Shown in pieces: positions 50,106-50,248 of a DNA stretch of 50,248 bases (positions are counted from its first letter, which is position 1; every line of letters begins with the position of its first letter). The notes below the pieces were generated by a model. That model saw only the letters and a program-made list of their open reading frames with translations, made no database searches and had not been told where the DNA came from. The DNA is from Bacillus sp. AFS037270 (lineage in GTDB: Bacteria > Bacillota > Bacilli > Bacillales_B > DSM-18226), in assembly GCF_002585305.1 (NCBI RefSeq), contig NZ_NUNF01000033.1, positions 84,121-134,368 on the forward strand, given 5' to 3'. A program made the translations under genes and the position numbers.

Positions 50106-50248
50106 AAGAACAAAAGCGCAAGCCCCTTGGTCAGCGCCGACAAGCAAAAGACGAGCCGGCCGAAAGGTTGCTTTTTAACCTTTTGGACGGATTGTCTTAA
50201 ATGTGGAGGCGACTGTCCTGGGACGAAGGCATAAGACGTTCCCTGCAA
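50106..50248. repeat. Long dispersed intergenic repeat (right window edge)
   Basis: Starting with AAAGCGCAAGCCCCTTGGTC, this segment has no plausible gene. It contains a hairpin CCGAAAGGTT / AACCTTTTGG near 50159-50187. Its first part is similar to the reverse complement of the left window edge. It continues beyond the window. Confidence 0.6.

Overview
The window looks like chromosomal DNA of a spore-forming, low-to-moderate-GC Gram-positive bacterium of the Bacillaceae (Bacillus or Neobacillus-like). The grounds are strong AGGAGG-type ribosome binding sites, frequent TTG starts, S-box and TPP riboswitches, a spore-coat transglutaminase (tgl), a DUF3231 protein, a YrzI small protein, a YezD protein and a Bacillus-type gas vesicle cluster. 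No rRNA, tRNA, CRISPR array, prophage or complete insertion sequence was seen. This placement comes from reading the sequence, not from a database search.

Layout. (1) 99-9634, minus strand: a sulfate-to-sulfide operon under a SAM (S-box) riboswitch, in the order yezD, cysH, cysP, sat, cysC, cobA, sirB, cysJ, cysI. It covers sulfate uptake, activation, reduction and part of siroheme synthesis. (2) 9.7-21 kb: mixed genes, including two small unknown proteins, a DUF3231 protein, an AbrB-type membrane protein, a MATE pump, a cold shock protein, an MFS transporter and tgl. Within this lies a compact module (12.9-14.6 kb): an ECF-like sigma factor followed by a second-type ClpP, with a yrzI-like 46-residue gene just upstream. 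The sigma gene and yrzI share a duplicated promoter-like element. (3) 21-28.6 kb, minus strand: one TPP-riboswitch operon, thiM-thiD-thiE-thiW-ylmB-tenA-thiZ-thiX-thiY, for thiamine synthesis from salvaged thiazole and pyrimidine. (4) 28.6-29.4 kb: a glutaredoxin-like protein and a YfcE/YsnB-type phosphoesterase. (5) 29.6-33.7 kb, minus strand: a compact gas vesicle cluster gvpA-N-F-G-L-S-K-J. (6) 33.8-37.9 kb, minus strand: histidine utilisation genes hutU-hutI-hutG, with hutU broken by a frameshift. (7) 38-50 kb: an amino acid permease, TerD, a GIY-YIG-like protein, an ATP-grasp enzyme, a flavodoxin, a PhoD-like phosphatase, an esterase, an alkaline-phosphatase-superfamily hydrolase coupled to a UMF1-type MFS transporter, and divergent SnoaL-like and VOC proteins.

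The three large blocks are coherent pathways. The sulfur block makes sulfide and, with sirC presumably elsewhere, its own siroheme cofactor. The thi block imports and repairs degraded thiamine pyrimidine (thiXYZ, ylmB, tenA) and joins it to salvaged thiazole (thiW, thiM, thiE). The gvp block has a shell protein plus assembly factors but lacks the gvpP/Q/R/T/U genes known from Bacillus megaterium.

A dispersed near-palindrome, GGTGNCTGNCACC or its complement, recurs at least eight times between genes. In two cases it forms the 3' end of a coding region. A second, longer repeat family appears at both window edges. The most interesting observation is the sigma/ClpP/YrzI module, where shared promoter elements and a sigma C terminus ending in Met-Ala-Ala suggest a self-limiting stress circuit.
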